Positions 7,541-14,122 are shown, numbered from the stretch's first letter. The stretch: 19,195 bases of DNA from Actinomycetes bacterium (GCA_023429855.1 JAEZDB010000023.1:1-19195); one strand, 5' to 3'. The notes: a model not told the origin generated them from the letters alone. A program made the numbers and translations.

Positions 7541-10500
7541 CTAGAGATCCGACGGCAGGTTTGCGCGCTCCGCCACCGGCAACGCCCGCGCGTTGGAGCG
7601 ATCAAGCCGGCGCTGTGCGTCCTGGATCACCTCAGCGGCGCGCCGCCAGCTGTGCAGCATGCTGCCGCCCTCAGGCGCCTCGGGCAACCCGGCGTCCAGC
7701 GGACGTTCCGGGTCGATCTGGAGCTGGGTGTCGGTGACGGTGCGGATCGCCTTCTTCCAGGCACCGAGCGCGCGGTCGCCGTCGGCCGGCCGAGCGCCGA
7801 GCGTCTGCTCGACCCACGCGGGCGGGCGCGAGACGGCTTCGGTGGCCAGCTGGGAGCGCCGCACGCGCTGCTCCTCGGCGATCTGCTCGCGGCGAGCGGT
7901 GATGCCCCGCAGCTCGTCGCGGACTTCCCGCGCGTCGCGGCCTGACGCCACGGTGACTGACTCGCGGAGGGCGAGGTGGTGGCGGTGCATTGCGGCGAGG
8001 CGCTCGTCGTGGCTTGCGACGACCTCCTCGAGGTAGCCGCGCTCGCGGGCGTGCTCGTCGCGGCCGAACCTCGGCGGCGACGGGACTGCGGCCAGGCGCT
8101 CGTCGTGTTCGGCACGGCGCGCGAGCAGCTCCTTGTGCTCGCGCGCGATCGCGTCGAGCTGATTGAGTTCGCGCACGGGCAGCGCCTGCTCCTGCAGCGC
8201 AAGACGATCGTCTGCCGCCCGCAGCGCCACGAGCTCGCGCTGCGTGCCGCCGTGTGCGATCGGTGCCGGCATAGCCTCGGCGCCGCGCTCCTGGATCGGC
8301 GTCTCGGAGTCCGGTGCGTCGACGACGTCGCGATCGCCAGCGCGGCCAGCGCCGACGAACGGGTCCGGGAGCTGCTCGATCGCGAGGTCCTCGTCGTCTC
8401 GGACCATCATCCGCTCTCCGATACGCCACAGCGTCGTGGAGTGATTGCGCTCGGTCGCAATCTCCGGTCCCTCCTGCTCGAGGTTTGGATCGCGCTCGGG
8501 ACCCTCGTCGGAAACGAACAGCATCGTGGTCTCCTCGGCGCGGCTCAGCGCCGTGTAGCTCCAACCCCTGGTGAGGTGCTCAGGAGTGGCGACGACGCCC
8601 GCCCACTTGACTGTCGAGCCCTGCGTGCCGTGACCGGTGAGCGCGTAGGCGTGCTCGACGTGCTCGGCGACGTAGGAGGCAGGCAGCTCGCGCACCACGC
8701 CCCCGTTGACCTCGAGCAGCACGCGGTCCTCGCTGACGGCGCGGATCGTGCCGCGGGTGCCGTTGTCGACGTCGTGGCGAGCGTCGTTGCGACGGCAGAT
8801 CACGCGGTCGCCCTCGGCGACTTCGATCGGTCCGAAGTCGACTCGCGTACCGAGGCGGCCCTGCTTGTCCCAGTGCTGACGCGCGCCGGCGTTCAACAGC
8901 GACCGCATCGCGTTGTCGCGGGCGATCAGCACCGCCTGGTCGACGCCGTGCTCGGCGACGGCGCCGGTCCAAGCGTCGATTGCCTGCGCGATAGACGGCT
9001 CGTCTGCGTCGCAGATCACGAGCCGATCGTTCTTCGCGGCGAAGTCGAGCCAGACCTGCGGAACGCCGGCGTGAAGGGCGCCCAGCGCGCGCCGCTCGGC
9101 CGCGTTGTTCTGGCGGCGCGTCTCGGTGATCTCGTGGTGGCCTACCTGGTCGCCAACGGCCTTAAGCCAGCCGCCGGCCTGTACAGAAGGCAGCTGCCCT
9201 GAGTCGCCAATTGCGATGACCTTCACGTGCGCCTTGCGTGCTTCGACGAGTAGCTGCTCAGCGTGCCGCGTATCCGCCATGCCGGCCTCGTCGAGCACGA
9301 CGACTGAGCCGAACGGCAAGCTCTCGTACTGCTCGACCTGCGACAGCAGCGCGTGCATCGTCCACGACCGGATACCCGCGCCTTCGGTCAGCTCGCGCGC
9401 CGCCGCACCGGTCGGCGCGGCGCCGATCACTGGCACGCCGTGGGCCTCGTAGGCCTCGCGAATCAGACCCGCCAAGAACGTCTTGCCGGTGCCCGCTCGC
9501 GCCTCGATCACGTCCACGCCGTTGCCCGACGTGGTGACGCCGACGACGGCCGCGCGCTGCTCCTCACCGGGCGTCCGACTGGAGCGCTCTATGACCTGCT
9601 CGACTGCCTCCGCTGGGAGCTTCCCCGAGCCGTCACCGGCCCGGCCGATCGCGTCGGCGATCAGTCGCTGCTCGGCCGCCACTAGCTCCGCGGTGGTCCA
9701 CCGCGGGTCCAGTTCACTGCCGTGCACGGAGAACACGTCGCCGCGACTCAGCAGACGCTCGGTCGCGGCCAGAACGCGCGGCGCGCGCATCCCCTCACGA
9801 CAAGATCCGGCGACACCGATGATCGCGTCCGGCCGCTCAAACGCCGTGCTCATGTGCGTCAGGCCCGACGCGCCAGTGAGCTGGTCGAGCGTCTCCCCTA
9901 CTCCCTCACCGGCCTCCAAGATCGGCGCTCGCTCGGACACCATCTGCTCGATCGCCTGGAACGTCAGACCGTGCTCTGCAGCGCGTGCGCGGACGCCCTC
10001 ACGCCACGGGTACTCGTCCACGCTCTGCTTGCGCTCACGCGTCGACAGCGCGAGCACCTCGCGCTTGCCGATCGTCAGCTCATCAAGCTTGAGACCCTGC
10101 TCCAGCGCAGCCTTCCTCAGGTCCTGCCGACGCCGCGAAAACTCATCGAGCACCGTCTGATCGATGCCCTCAATCTCGGCCAAACCTTGCACCGGCTCAC
10201 GCCACGTCAACCCCAGCCGCTCGCCAACCTCAGCGCGCAAATGAGACTGGTAGATCGTTCCTGCCGCCTTCGCCGTTCGGTACAGCGGACGAGCGTCAAG
10301 CGCGGTCCAGCGACCGTCCTTCCCAGGCGCGATCGCGGCCGTGACGACATGCGTATGAAGGTGCGGATCCTGCGCCCTACTCATGCGATGTCGGTACGCC
10401 GCAGCGACAATCCCTGGGGCCTTCTCAACGTGCACGCCGCCCTTTCCGCGACGCACGCGAACGGCCTCATCCTGGATGAACTCAAGAGCCGCTTTGACCG

Positions 10501-10852
10501 CTGCATCGTGCGCGGCGTGCAGCTCACGGCGCACCGGAAGCTCAGCCACAACAGCGAGCACCGAGACCGACTTCGGCGCCGAGAACGTCAGGTCGTACGC
10601 CGCCACCTTGCGATCGTTCCTTGTGTCCGCCAGCGACGGCAGCAGTTCCGGATCACGCGGATCGAGCCCCGCCAGCAGCGCGTTGAACTGCGCCGCCGAT
10701 ACCTGTCCCTCAAGGCCGAGTTCGGTCGCCAAGCGGCCATGCCACTCTCCCGGACGCTCGCCCTTGCCCGAGTAGTAGTCGTCCATGCCCTTGGCGACAG
10801 CCTTCTCGAAGTACGCCTGCTGGCCGAGACCGAGCTTGGTGACCTTCAGCAC
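7541..10852 (-). CDS. MobF-type conjugative relaxase-helicase (TrwC/TraA family, 1103 aa)
   Basis: This enzyme should nick oriT, bind the 5' end covalently and unwind the strand for transfer. Relaxase domain (about 1-300): tandem tyrosines Tyr26-Tyr27 in DDYYSGKGERPG, the motif YDLTFSAPKSVS (86-97), and the metal-binding histidines His164, His166 and His168 in DPHLHTHVV. RecD-like helicase (about 420-790): Walker A ARAGTGKT (451-458), Walker B VVLDEAGM (518-525), GDSGQLPS (549-556), YALTGHGTQGSTV (736-748) and YTALSRAEE (767-775). The tail is Arg/Glu-rich helical. The last ~90 residues (from PPAW at 1010) match the end of the giant helicase at 1-4346. GTG 10852 is chosen from TAGCCT 6 nt upstream; there is no Shine-Dalgarno. 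All catalytic residues appear present and length is normal for actinobacterial TraA-like proteins. Confidence 0.95.
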   Translation of the reverse strand: MLKVTKLGLGQQAYFEKAVAKGMDDYYSGKGERPGEWHGRLATELGLEGQVSAAQFNALLAGLDPRDPELLPSLADTRNDRKVAAYDLTFSAPKSVSVLAVVAELPVRRELHAAHDAAVKAALEFIQDEAVRVRRGKGGVHVEKAPGIVAAAYRHRMSRAQDPHLHTHVVTAAIAPGKDGRWTALDARPLYRTAKAAGTIYQSHLRAEVGERLGLTWREPVQGLAEIEGIDQTVLDEFSRRRQDLRKAALEQGLKLDELTIGKREVLALSTRERKQSVDEYPWREGVRARAAEHGLTFQAIEQMVSERAPILEAGEGVGETLDQLTGASGLTHMSTAFERPDAIIGVAGSCREGMRAPRVLAATERLLSRGDVFSVHGSELDPRWTTAELVAAEQRLIADAIGRAGDGSGKLPAEAVEQVIERSSRTPGEEQRAAVVGVTTSGNGVDVIEARAGTGKTFLAGLIREAYEAHGVPVIGAAPTGAAARELTEGAGIRSWTMHALLSQVEQYESLPFGSVVVLDEAGMADTRHAEQLLVEARKAHVKVIAIGDSGQLPSVQAGGWLKAVGDQVGHHEITETRRQNNAAERRALGALHAGVPQVWLDFAAKNDRLVICDADEPSIAQAIDAWTGAVAEHGVDQAVLIARDNAMRSLLNAGARQHWDKQGRLGTRVDFGPIEVAEGDRVICRRNDARHDVDNGTRGTIRAVSEDRVLLEVNGGVVRELPASYVAEHVEHAYALTGHGTQGSTVKWAGVVATPEHLTRGWSYTALSRAEETTMLFVSDEGPERDPNLEQEGPEIATERNHSTTLWRIGERMMVRDDEDLAIEQLPDPFVGAGRAGDRDVVDAPDSETPIQERGAEAMPAPIAHGGTQRELVALRAADDRLALQEQALPVRELNQLDAIAREHKELLARRAEHDERLAAVPSPPRFGRDEHARERGYLEEVVASHDERLAAMHRHHLALRESVTVASGRDAREVRDELRGITARREQIAEEQRVRRSQLATEAVSRPPAWVEQTLGARPADGDRALGAWKKAIRTVTDTQLQIDPERPLDAGLPEAPEGGSMLHSWRRAAEVIQDAQRRLDRSNARALPVAERANLPSDL

Positions 10853-10858
10853 GGCTTC

Positions 10859-10864
10859 AGGCTA
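10859..10864 (-). promoter_or_regulatory. -10 element TAGCCT of the relaxase gene
   Basis: TAGCCT is followed by 6 nt (GAAGCC) and the GTG at 10852 on the minus strand. A TTGCAC about 15 nt further upstream is a possible -35. The spacer holds CCCC-GT-GGGG. Confidence 0.6.
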
Positions 10865-10890
10865 CCACTCCCCACGGGGGTGCAACTGTG

Positions 10891-10918
10891 TGAGAAGTCG
10901 GCGGCAGCCGACTTCTCA
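10891..10918. repeat. Perfect 12-bp inverted repeat, oriT candidate
   Basis: Arms TGAGAAGTCGGC (10891-10902) and GCCGACTTCTCA (10907-10918) with a 4-nt GGCA loop. There is no T-tract. It lies 38 nt upstream of the relaxase start. MobF origins usually carry an inverted repeat beside nic, often next to the relaxase gene. It could instead be an operator or an RNA hairpin in a longer transcript. The nic site itself cannot be named from sequence. Confidence 0.45.
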
Positions 10919-10944
10919 GGACGCCTTGGCGGCCGAATCCTCGC

Positions 10945-10960
10945 TCGGCCCTCGGGCCGA
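10945..10960. repeat. Second inverted repeat upstream of relaxase
   Basis: Perfect 7-bp arms TCGGCCC and GGGCCGA separated by TC. It may bind a dimeric accessory protein within the putative oriT. Confidence 0.35.
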
Positions 10961-10993
10961 CGCGATCTCCAATCCGGGGTGACTCGGCCTCGC

Positions 10994-11020
10994 GGCCTGG
11001 AGCGCCTTGGGACGGCCTGG
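10994..11020 (+). repeat. GCCTGG/GCCTTGG iteron-like cluster
   Basis: GCCTGG occurs at 10995 and 11015 with GCCTTGG at 11004, about one helical turn apart; a further GCCTTGG is at 10923. The spacing suggests binding on one DNA face, but short GC-rich words can recur by chance. Confidence 0.3.
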
Positions 11021-11056
11021 CCTCATGCTTTGGCTCGCGTCGGCCGTTTGCGTGTG

Positions 11057-11070
11057 CGAACATATGTTCG
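11057..11070. promoter_or_regulatory. Perfect LexA (SOS) box
   Basis: CGAACATATGTTCG is a perfect 14-bp palindrome matching the CGAAC-N4-GTTCG operator of Gram-positive and actinobacterial LexA. It ends 1 nt before the ATG at 11072 and overlaps the likely -10 (TATGTT at 11063), so LexA binding should block transcription of the plus-strand gene. The relaxase start is about 200 bp away on the other side. Confidence 0.8.
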
Positions 11071-11071
11071 T

Positions 11072-11470
11072 ATGTCGATCAAGGGCTCGTCGATCGTGTG
11101 GCTCGAACGGGCCTTGGAGCGTGGCGACCTGCTGACGGCCTGGACGACGGCGCACGAGCTGAAATCGCTGCCGCTCGATCACGCGCTGGCGCTCGTGGTG
11201 CTGGCGGCCGCCGACGAGCGCGACGCCGCGCGGTTCGACGCCGCGGCCCGGCGCTGGGCGTTGCGCTACCTCACCGGTGCGCGCTCCCCCACCCTGGCCG
11301 ACCTTCGAGCCGTCATCGACGCGCTCGACGAGCTACCTAGCCTCGATGCGATCACCGCCTTGGGCGCCGCTTGCGAGCGCTTGCAGCTGCCGCTCGCGGC
11401 CCGCGCGCTCGACCACCTTCTGCCCCGCGAGGTGAATCCCGCGCCTCGCGACGTTCCCCGGCGCCGGTAG
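11072..11470 (+). CDS. SOS-controlled small helical protein (132 aa)
   Basis: This all-helical soluble protein (IVWLERALERGDLLTAWTTA..., RFDAAARRWALRYLTG, PTLADLRAVIDALDELPS) resembles, from memory, an unnamed group of small proteins often encoded near transfer genes of actinobacterial elements; I know no function for them. Start choice: ATG 11072 directly follows the LexA box, while an in-frame GTG at 11096 with AAGGG about 8-10 nt upstream is an alternative and would fit a TATGTT -10. The C-terminus is basic and Pro/Arg-rich (ends DVPRRR). It is divergent from the relaxase across the putative oriT, so it may assist or regulate transfer after DNA damage. Real gene likely; role unknown. Confidence 0.65.
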   Translation: MSIKGSSIVWLERALERGDLLTAWTTAHELKSLPLDHALALVVLAAADERDAARFDAAARRWALRYLTGARSPTLADLRAVIDALDELPSLDAITALGAACERLQLPLAARALDHLLPREVNPAPRDVPRRR

Positions 11471-11502
11471 TCGAATGATCGAGCCCACACGGACGCCGCA
11501 AC

Positions 11503-11517
11503 GTCACCTAAAGTGAC
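11503..11517. promoter_or_regulatory. Dyad over the promoter of the HTH gene
   Basis: GTCAC-N5-GTGAC overlaps the best -10 candidate TAAAGT (11509-11514), 9 nt before the GTG at 11524. Probable operator, perhaps for the protein encoded just downstream. Confidence 0.4.
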
Positions 11518-11523
11518 ATTGTC

Positions 11524-11778
11524 GTGCCGCGCTCGCCTTGGACAACAACGCGCCTTCCGCCGCTTGTCGGTGTCACGACGGCATGCGAGATCGTCGGCTG
11601 TCACCGCAAGCAACTGGCGCGCTGGTCCGAGCGCGGAAGCGGCACCAAGGGTGCGCTGCGGACGCTCGTCCCGGAGTGGATCGAGGTCGACGGATCACGC
11701 CTCTGGACCCGCGCCGACATCGAGGCGTTCGCGGGTGAGATCGCGCTGCGCAGAGCGATGCGATCCACACGTAACTGA
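11524..11778 (+). CDS. MerR/excisionase-like small DNA-binding protein (84 aa)
   Basis: The middle reads TTACEIVGCHRKQLARWSERGSG, then WIEVDGSRLWTRADIEAFAGE. This is the layout of single-domain MerR-like or excisionase proteins: a helix-turn-helix, a wing with a Trp, and a closing helix beginning WTRADIEAF. Such proteins act as recombination directionality factors or small repressors on actinobacterial elements. GTG 11524 is the start; there is no Shine-Dalgarno, and a dyad with TAAAGT sits 9-14 nt upstream. It lies 53 nt after the SOS gene and 30 nt before the next one. The fold is likely. Whether it is an Xis or a transcription factor cannot be told; no tyrosine integrase is in this window to pair with. 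Confidence 0.65.
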   Translation: MPRSPWTTTRLPPLVGVTTACEIVGCHRKQLARWSERGSGTKGALRTLVPEWIEVDGSRLWTRADIEAFAGEIALRRAMRSTRN

Positions 11779-11797
11779 CGTGCTGGCAAGTCAGCTA
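11772..11797. promoter_or_regulatory. Imperfect dyad at promoter of 11809 gene
   Basis: TAACTGAC and GTCAGCTA, 8-bp arms with one mismatch and a 10-nt centre, lie just upstream of and touching the -10 at 11796. Likely operator. Confidence 0.4.
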
Positions 11798-11801
11798 GGA
11801 T
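11796..11801 (+). promoter_or_regulatory. -10 element TAGGAT, leaderless promoter
   Basis: TAGGAT, 7 nt before the ATG at 11809; no ribosome-binding site. Confidence 0.6.
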
Positions 11802-11808
11802 CGCCGCC

Positions 11809-12102
11809 ATGACGACAGAAACTGATGTCCACGACGTCGAGAACGCAGCGCGCCAACTGATGGAAGGCCGTTTGCAGTCGGTCACCGCGCTCGCTGAAGT
11901 CATCCGCCGGGAACGCGCGCTCGAAGAAGAGCTGGCGGGCGTGCGATCCGAAGGCGCGCGGCGCTACGCCGCCGCGATCAAGGACGGCTGGACGGACACC
12001 GAACTCGGCAAGCTCGGACTCAGCAAACCCGGCACCCGATCCCGCCGCCGGACACCGCGAGCTACTCCCGCACGCAGCGAGAGCGGCGACGCACAAAGGT
12101 AG
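11809..12102 (+). CDS. Small HTH-like protein (97 aa)
   Basis: A helical protein with a long charged N-terminal helix (QSVTALAEVIRRERALEEEL), a segment RYAAAIKDGWTDTELGKLGL that looks like a short helix-turn-helix of the kind seen in small actinobacterial proteins, and a basic Arg/Ser/Thr-rich tail (SRRRTPRATPARS) that could contact DNA. No other motif is recognised. The start is ATG 11809, supported by TAGGAT 7 nt upstream. A dyad covers its promoter, which fits autoregulation. It follows the MerR-like gene closely, but the separate promoter means it can be expressed alone. DNA binding is inference. Confidence 0.6.
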   Translation: MTTETDVHDVENAARQLMEGRLQSVTALAEVIRRERALEEELAGVRSEGARRYAAAIKDGWTDTELGKLGLSKPGTRSRRRTPRATPARSESGDAQR

Positions 12103-12123
12103 AAACAGCGCAAGCTGGGGACG

Positions 12124-12144
12124 CCTCGACGGGCCGGCTCGAGG
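12124..12144. terminator. Hairpin between convergent genes
   Basis: Arms CCTCGA and TCGAGG with a 9-nt loop, between stops at 12102 (+) and 12171 (-). A possible bidirectional terminator; no T-tract. Confidence 0.35.
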
Positions 12145-12170
12145 AACCGAAGGCGGCGGCAGGCGGGCGA

Positions 12171-12464
12171 CTATTCGTAGCCCGGCTGCGGGTTGCCGTC
12201 GGCTGCCTGCTGCTTGGCCGCGCGGTGAGCAGCGAGCGCGCGCATGAGCGTCGGGCGGCTCACCGCGAGCTTGGCCGCCGCGACGTCCGTGGTCATCTCA
12301 CCCGCGGCCACGAGCGCGCCGATCGCGTCGTACATCGCGGCCCGCTGACGGATCGCCAGAGCGTCGGCCTGGCGCACGCGCTCGACGTGGGAGGCGAGCG
12401 ATCGTTCGGCGCGCGGCGTGATCTTGACGCTCTCGCCGGGACGGCGTCCTCGTGCTGGCGGCAT
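12171..12464 (-). CDS. Small helix-turn-helix protein (97 aa)
   Basis: The basic N-terminus (PPARGRRPGESVKITPRAE) is followed by a long helix and then IGALVAAGEMTTDVAAAKLAVSRPTLMRALAAHRAAK. This last stretch has helix-turn-helix spacing: Ala/Leu-rich first helix, turn, then a recognition helix SRPTLMRALAAH. I place the start at ATG 12464 rather than further upstream because the longer N-terminus is Arg-rich and unlike protein, and because a palindrome GCGTCA-N3-TGACGC and a -10-like CACACT lie immediately before this ATG. It is the last gene of the minus-strand cluster that begins at 14068 but probably has its own promoter. Likely a small autoregulated repressor; the target is unknown. Confidence 0.6.
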   Translation of the reverse strand: MPPARGRRPGESVKITPRAERSLASHVERVRQADALAIRQRAAMYDAIGALVAAGEMTTDVAAAKLAVSRPTLMRALAAHRAAKQQAADGNPQPGYE

Positions 12465-12465
12465 G

Positions 12466-12480
12466 GCGTCAGTGTGACGC
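12466..12480. promoter_or_regulatory. Perfect dyad at start of HTH gene
   Basis: GCGTCA-GTG-TGACGC, a 6-bp-arm palindrome 1 nt upstream of the ATG at 12464, over the -10 position. Candidate autoregulatory operator. Confidence 0.45.
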
Positions 12481-12505
12481 TCCCCTGGCGCGTGTGTCGG
12501 CGCAG

Positions 12506-12610
12506 TCACGTCTTGTCGTTGAGCGCCTCGGCAGCGTCGACGATCGCGCCGCACATCGCGTAGACCTCGCCCTCATCGGGCGGTAGTTCGATTCCGGGTT
12601 TGCCGCTCAT
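12506..12610 (-). CDS. 34-aa microprotein, coupled by ATGA overlap
   Basis: A 34-residue frame reading MSGKPGIELPPDEGEV then YAMCGAIVDAAEALNDKT. Its ATG overlaps the stop of the preceding gene in the four bases ATGA (12607-12610), the standard sign of translational coupling. The composition is protein-like and acidic with one Cys, with an amphipathic C-terminal helix. It is not recognised as any family. It is easily missed because of its length. It could be a peptide partner of the upstream 92-aa product. Existence is supported by the overlap and by the lack of rare or Arg-runs; function unknown. Confidence 0.5.
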   Translation of the reverse strand: MSGKPGIELPPDEGEVYAMCGAIVDAAEALNDKT

Positions 12611-12885
12611 CGCCGGAGTCCGGCTTCGGGCGCGAGATAGGTCACGTCGCCGGCTTCGACCGGCGGCACTGGCAGCGAGTCCAGCGGCGCCGCGCGGCCA
12701 CCGAACCGAACCAGCCTCGTCTTGTCGATCCAGCGAAGCCGCCCGGCCTCGAACTGCACCCGCACCATCGTGTCGCGGTTGCGGTATCGGTCGACCTCGA
12801 CCACGCTCCCCTGCGTCTCTGGGTTGCGGCGGTGACGGTCGCTCGTGAGGCGCACGCGGGCACCGAGCACGATGTCACTGACCAT
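12607..12885 (-). CDS. Small beta-rich hypothetical protein (92 aa)
   Basis: It starts MVSDIVLGARVRLTSDRHRR, followed by alternating strands (GSVVEVDRYRNRDTMVRVQFEAGRLRWIDKTRLVRF). This looks like a small SH3-like or KOW-like beta barrel, as in short proteins that follow transfer or replication genes; that fold call is inference. The ATG at 12885 overlaps the end of the upstream gene by 11 nt, and its stop overlaps the next start, so all three are translated as a unit. An extension to 12957 in the same frame is Arg/Cys-rich and within the neighbour's coding region, so I reject it. It has no membrane segment. Confidence 0.6.
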   Translation of the reverse strand: MVSDIVLGARVRLTSDRHRRNPETQGSVVEVDRYRNRDTMVRVQFEAGRLRWIDKTRLVRFGGRAAPLDSLPVPPVEAGDVTYLAPEAGLRR

Positions 12886-13237
12886 CGGCGGACCCTTCCT
12901 CTGGCGCAGCCTCGCGCTGCAGCCGCACGCGGTCGGCGCCGGGGTACACGAGCGCAAGCTTGCCCTCGTGGTTGACCCACAGTGTGGCGTCGACCTGGCG
13001 GCCTCGCGCGGTCGTTCGCGCGAATGGCTCGACGTGGACGAGGACCTCGGGGACGGTCGGGCCGTCGGCCCACGTGACGACGAGATCGGCGCGCCGAGCG
13101 TCGCGCGGATCTCGCCGGGTCACGACCCGAAACCGGGTCCGCGGGTAGAGGTCTCGCAGGCGGTGGCGAAGGCGCCACGCCGTTGCTGCGGCGGGCTCGA
13201 GGATCGGGGGCATGATCGGGTTGGTTGTGGTGTTCAC
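12875..13237 (-). CDS. LPD29-like domain protein (120 aa)
   Basis: The segment AWRLRHRLRDLYPRTRFRVV (about residues 20-39) followed by DLVVTWADGPTVPEVLVHVEPFA (about 52-74) resembles the LPD29 domain, a small alpha/beta domain found fused in large polyvalent proteins and as single-domain proteins on plasmids and ICEs; its biochemical role is not established. GTG 13237 is chosen because AGGAG lies 6 nt upstream, one of the few clear Shine-Dalgarno sites here, so this gene is translated from a leadered message, probably cotranscribed with the regulator at 13310-14068. The C-terminus is charged and overlaps the start of the next gene by 11 nt. The family call is moderate. Confidence 0.6.
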   Translation of the reverse strand: MNTTTNPIMPPILEPAAATAWRLRHRLRDLYPRTRFRVVTRRDPRDARRADLVVTWADGPTVPEVLVHVEPFARTTARGRQVDATLWVNHEGKLALVYPGADRVRLQREAAPEEGSADGQ

Positions 13238-13271
13238 GGTGTGCTCCTGGTGGTCGTCAACGACCCGCAAG

Positions 13272-13297
13272 GCGGGGCGACCCAAAGGCCGCCCCGC
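13272..13297 (-). terminator. Hairpin between regulator and LPD29-like gene
   Basis: On the minus strand the arms are GCGGGGCG and CGCCCCGC (8 bp) with a 10-nt loop, in the 72-nt gap after the regulator's stop. There is no T-tract after it, so partial termination or attenuation is more likely than full stop; the downstream genes have no obvious promoter of their own. Confidence 0.45.
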
Positions 13298-13309
13298 TGC
13301 GGTGATCGC

Positions 13310-14068
13310 TTAGGTGGTCGGGAAGGGCGTGAGCCGGTAGCCGACGCCCCACCGGTTGTGGACGTAGTCGCCGCCTGCGTCGCGCAGCTTCTGCCGCACG
13401 CGGCCTGCGTGGCTGTCGAGCGTCCGGCTCCGGGCCTGCGAGCCGTGCCCCCAGATCTCGCGCAGAAGCTCGGCCTTCTCCCAGATCTTCGACGGGTCGC
13501 GTGCGAGCATGACGAGCAGGTCCATTTCGAGCTGCGTGAACGAAAGGTGCTGGCCGTGGACGGTCACCTCCCCCGCGGCCGGGACGATCCGCAGACCTCC
13601 GGCCACTTCGATCGCCTCCGTTCGCGCCGAGGCGATCGCCCGGGGCGTCCGGCTCAGCGCCACCTCTACGCGAGCGTGAAGCTCGGGGTAGTAGAGCGGC
13701 AGCGCGAGGAAGTCCACGCAGCCCTTGCGCAGCGCGCGGACCCGGTCGTGCGGCTCGGCCCGCTCAGAGATCGCGATGACCTGGCAGTGCTCGGCGATGA
13801 CGCCGTGCTCGCGCAGGCGCTCCACGACGGCGTACCCGCTGGCCTCGGCAAGCTCCACGCGCACGATCGCCACGTCCGGCGAGCCTCCGCGCAGACGGCT
13901 GGCAGCCATCGCGCCGGTGGCCGCTACGCACACCTCCATGTCGTCGGCCGCCAGCTGGTCAGCCAGCTCCTGAGCATGCTCGGCGTCGGGCTCCAACAAG
14001 AGCACTCGGGGCAAGCGCAGCACCACGCCGTCGGCCTGCTCGGTAGTGATATTGGGCGTCAGTTGCAT
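13310..14068 (-). CDS. PhoB/OmpR-family regulator with degenerate receiver (252 aa)
   Basis: N-terminal receiver-like domain (about 20-140) and C-terminal winged helix (about 158-248) with LSFTQLEMDLLVMLARDP, then WGHGSQARSRTLDSHAGRVRQKL and WGVGYRLTP, the typical DNA-binding and wing residues. The receiver lacks the key residues: PDVAIVRVEL puts Arg70 where the phosphoacceptor Asp should be, Leu123 replaces the conserved Lys before Pro124, and the acidic cluster reads LLEPDAE. So it is probably not phosphorylated and works as an atypical, orphan regulator; no sensor kinase gene is nearby. ATG 14068 is chosen because AAGGAG lies 9 nt upstream. An 18-bp palindrome 55 nt upstream probably mediates autoregulation. 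It heads the minus-strand cluster to 12506. Confidence 0.85.
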   Translation of the reverse strand: MQLTPNITTEQADGVVLRLPRVLLLEPDAEHAQELADQLAADDMEVCVAATGAMAASRLRGGSPDVAIVRVELAEASGYAVVERLREHGVIAEHCQVIAISERAEPHDRVRALRKGCVDFLALPLYYPELHARVEVALSRTPRAIASARTEAIEVAGGLRIVPAAGEVTVHGQHLSFTQLEMDLLVMLARDPSKIWEKAELLREIWGHGSQARSRTLDSHAGRVRQKLRDAGGDYVHNRWGVGYRLTPFPTT

Positions 14069-14122
14069 AGTTGACGGCTCCTTGATCGGGATTGTCCGGA
14101 AGCGCCGGACCCGCCCACACAT

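Noticed and set aside
7976..9202. 408-residue plus-strand frame antisense to the relaxase
   Set aside because: No motif, no promoter or ribosome site, and composition mirrors the relaxase codons on the other strand.
9722..11071. Very long plus-strand open frame across the relaxase region
   Set aside because: It is antisense to a relaxase with all family motifs, is Arg/Leu-rich, and exists because of GC-rich codon use. Only its last part (from 11072) is treated as a gene.
12845..14074. 409-residue plus-strand frame opposite the regulator cluster
   Set aside because: Antisense to three supported minus-strand genes with ribosome sites and overlaps; composition is typical of a shadow.
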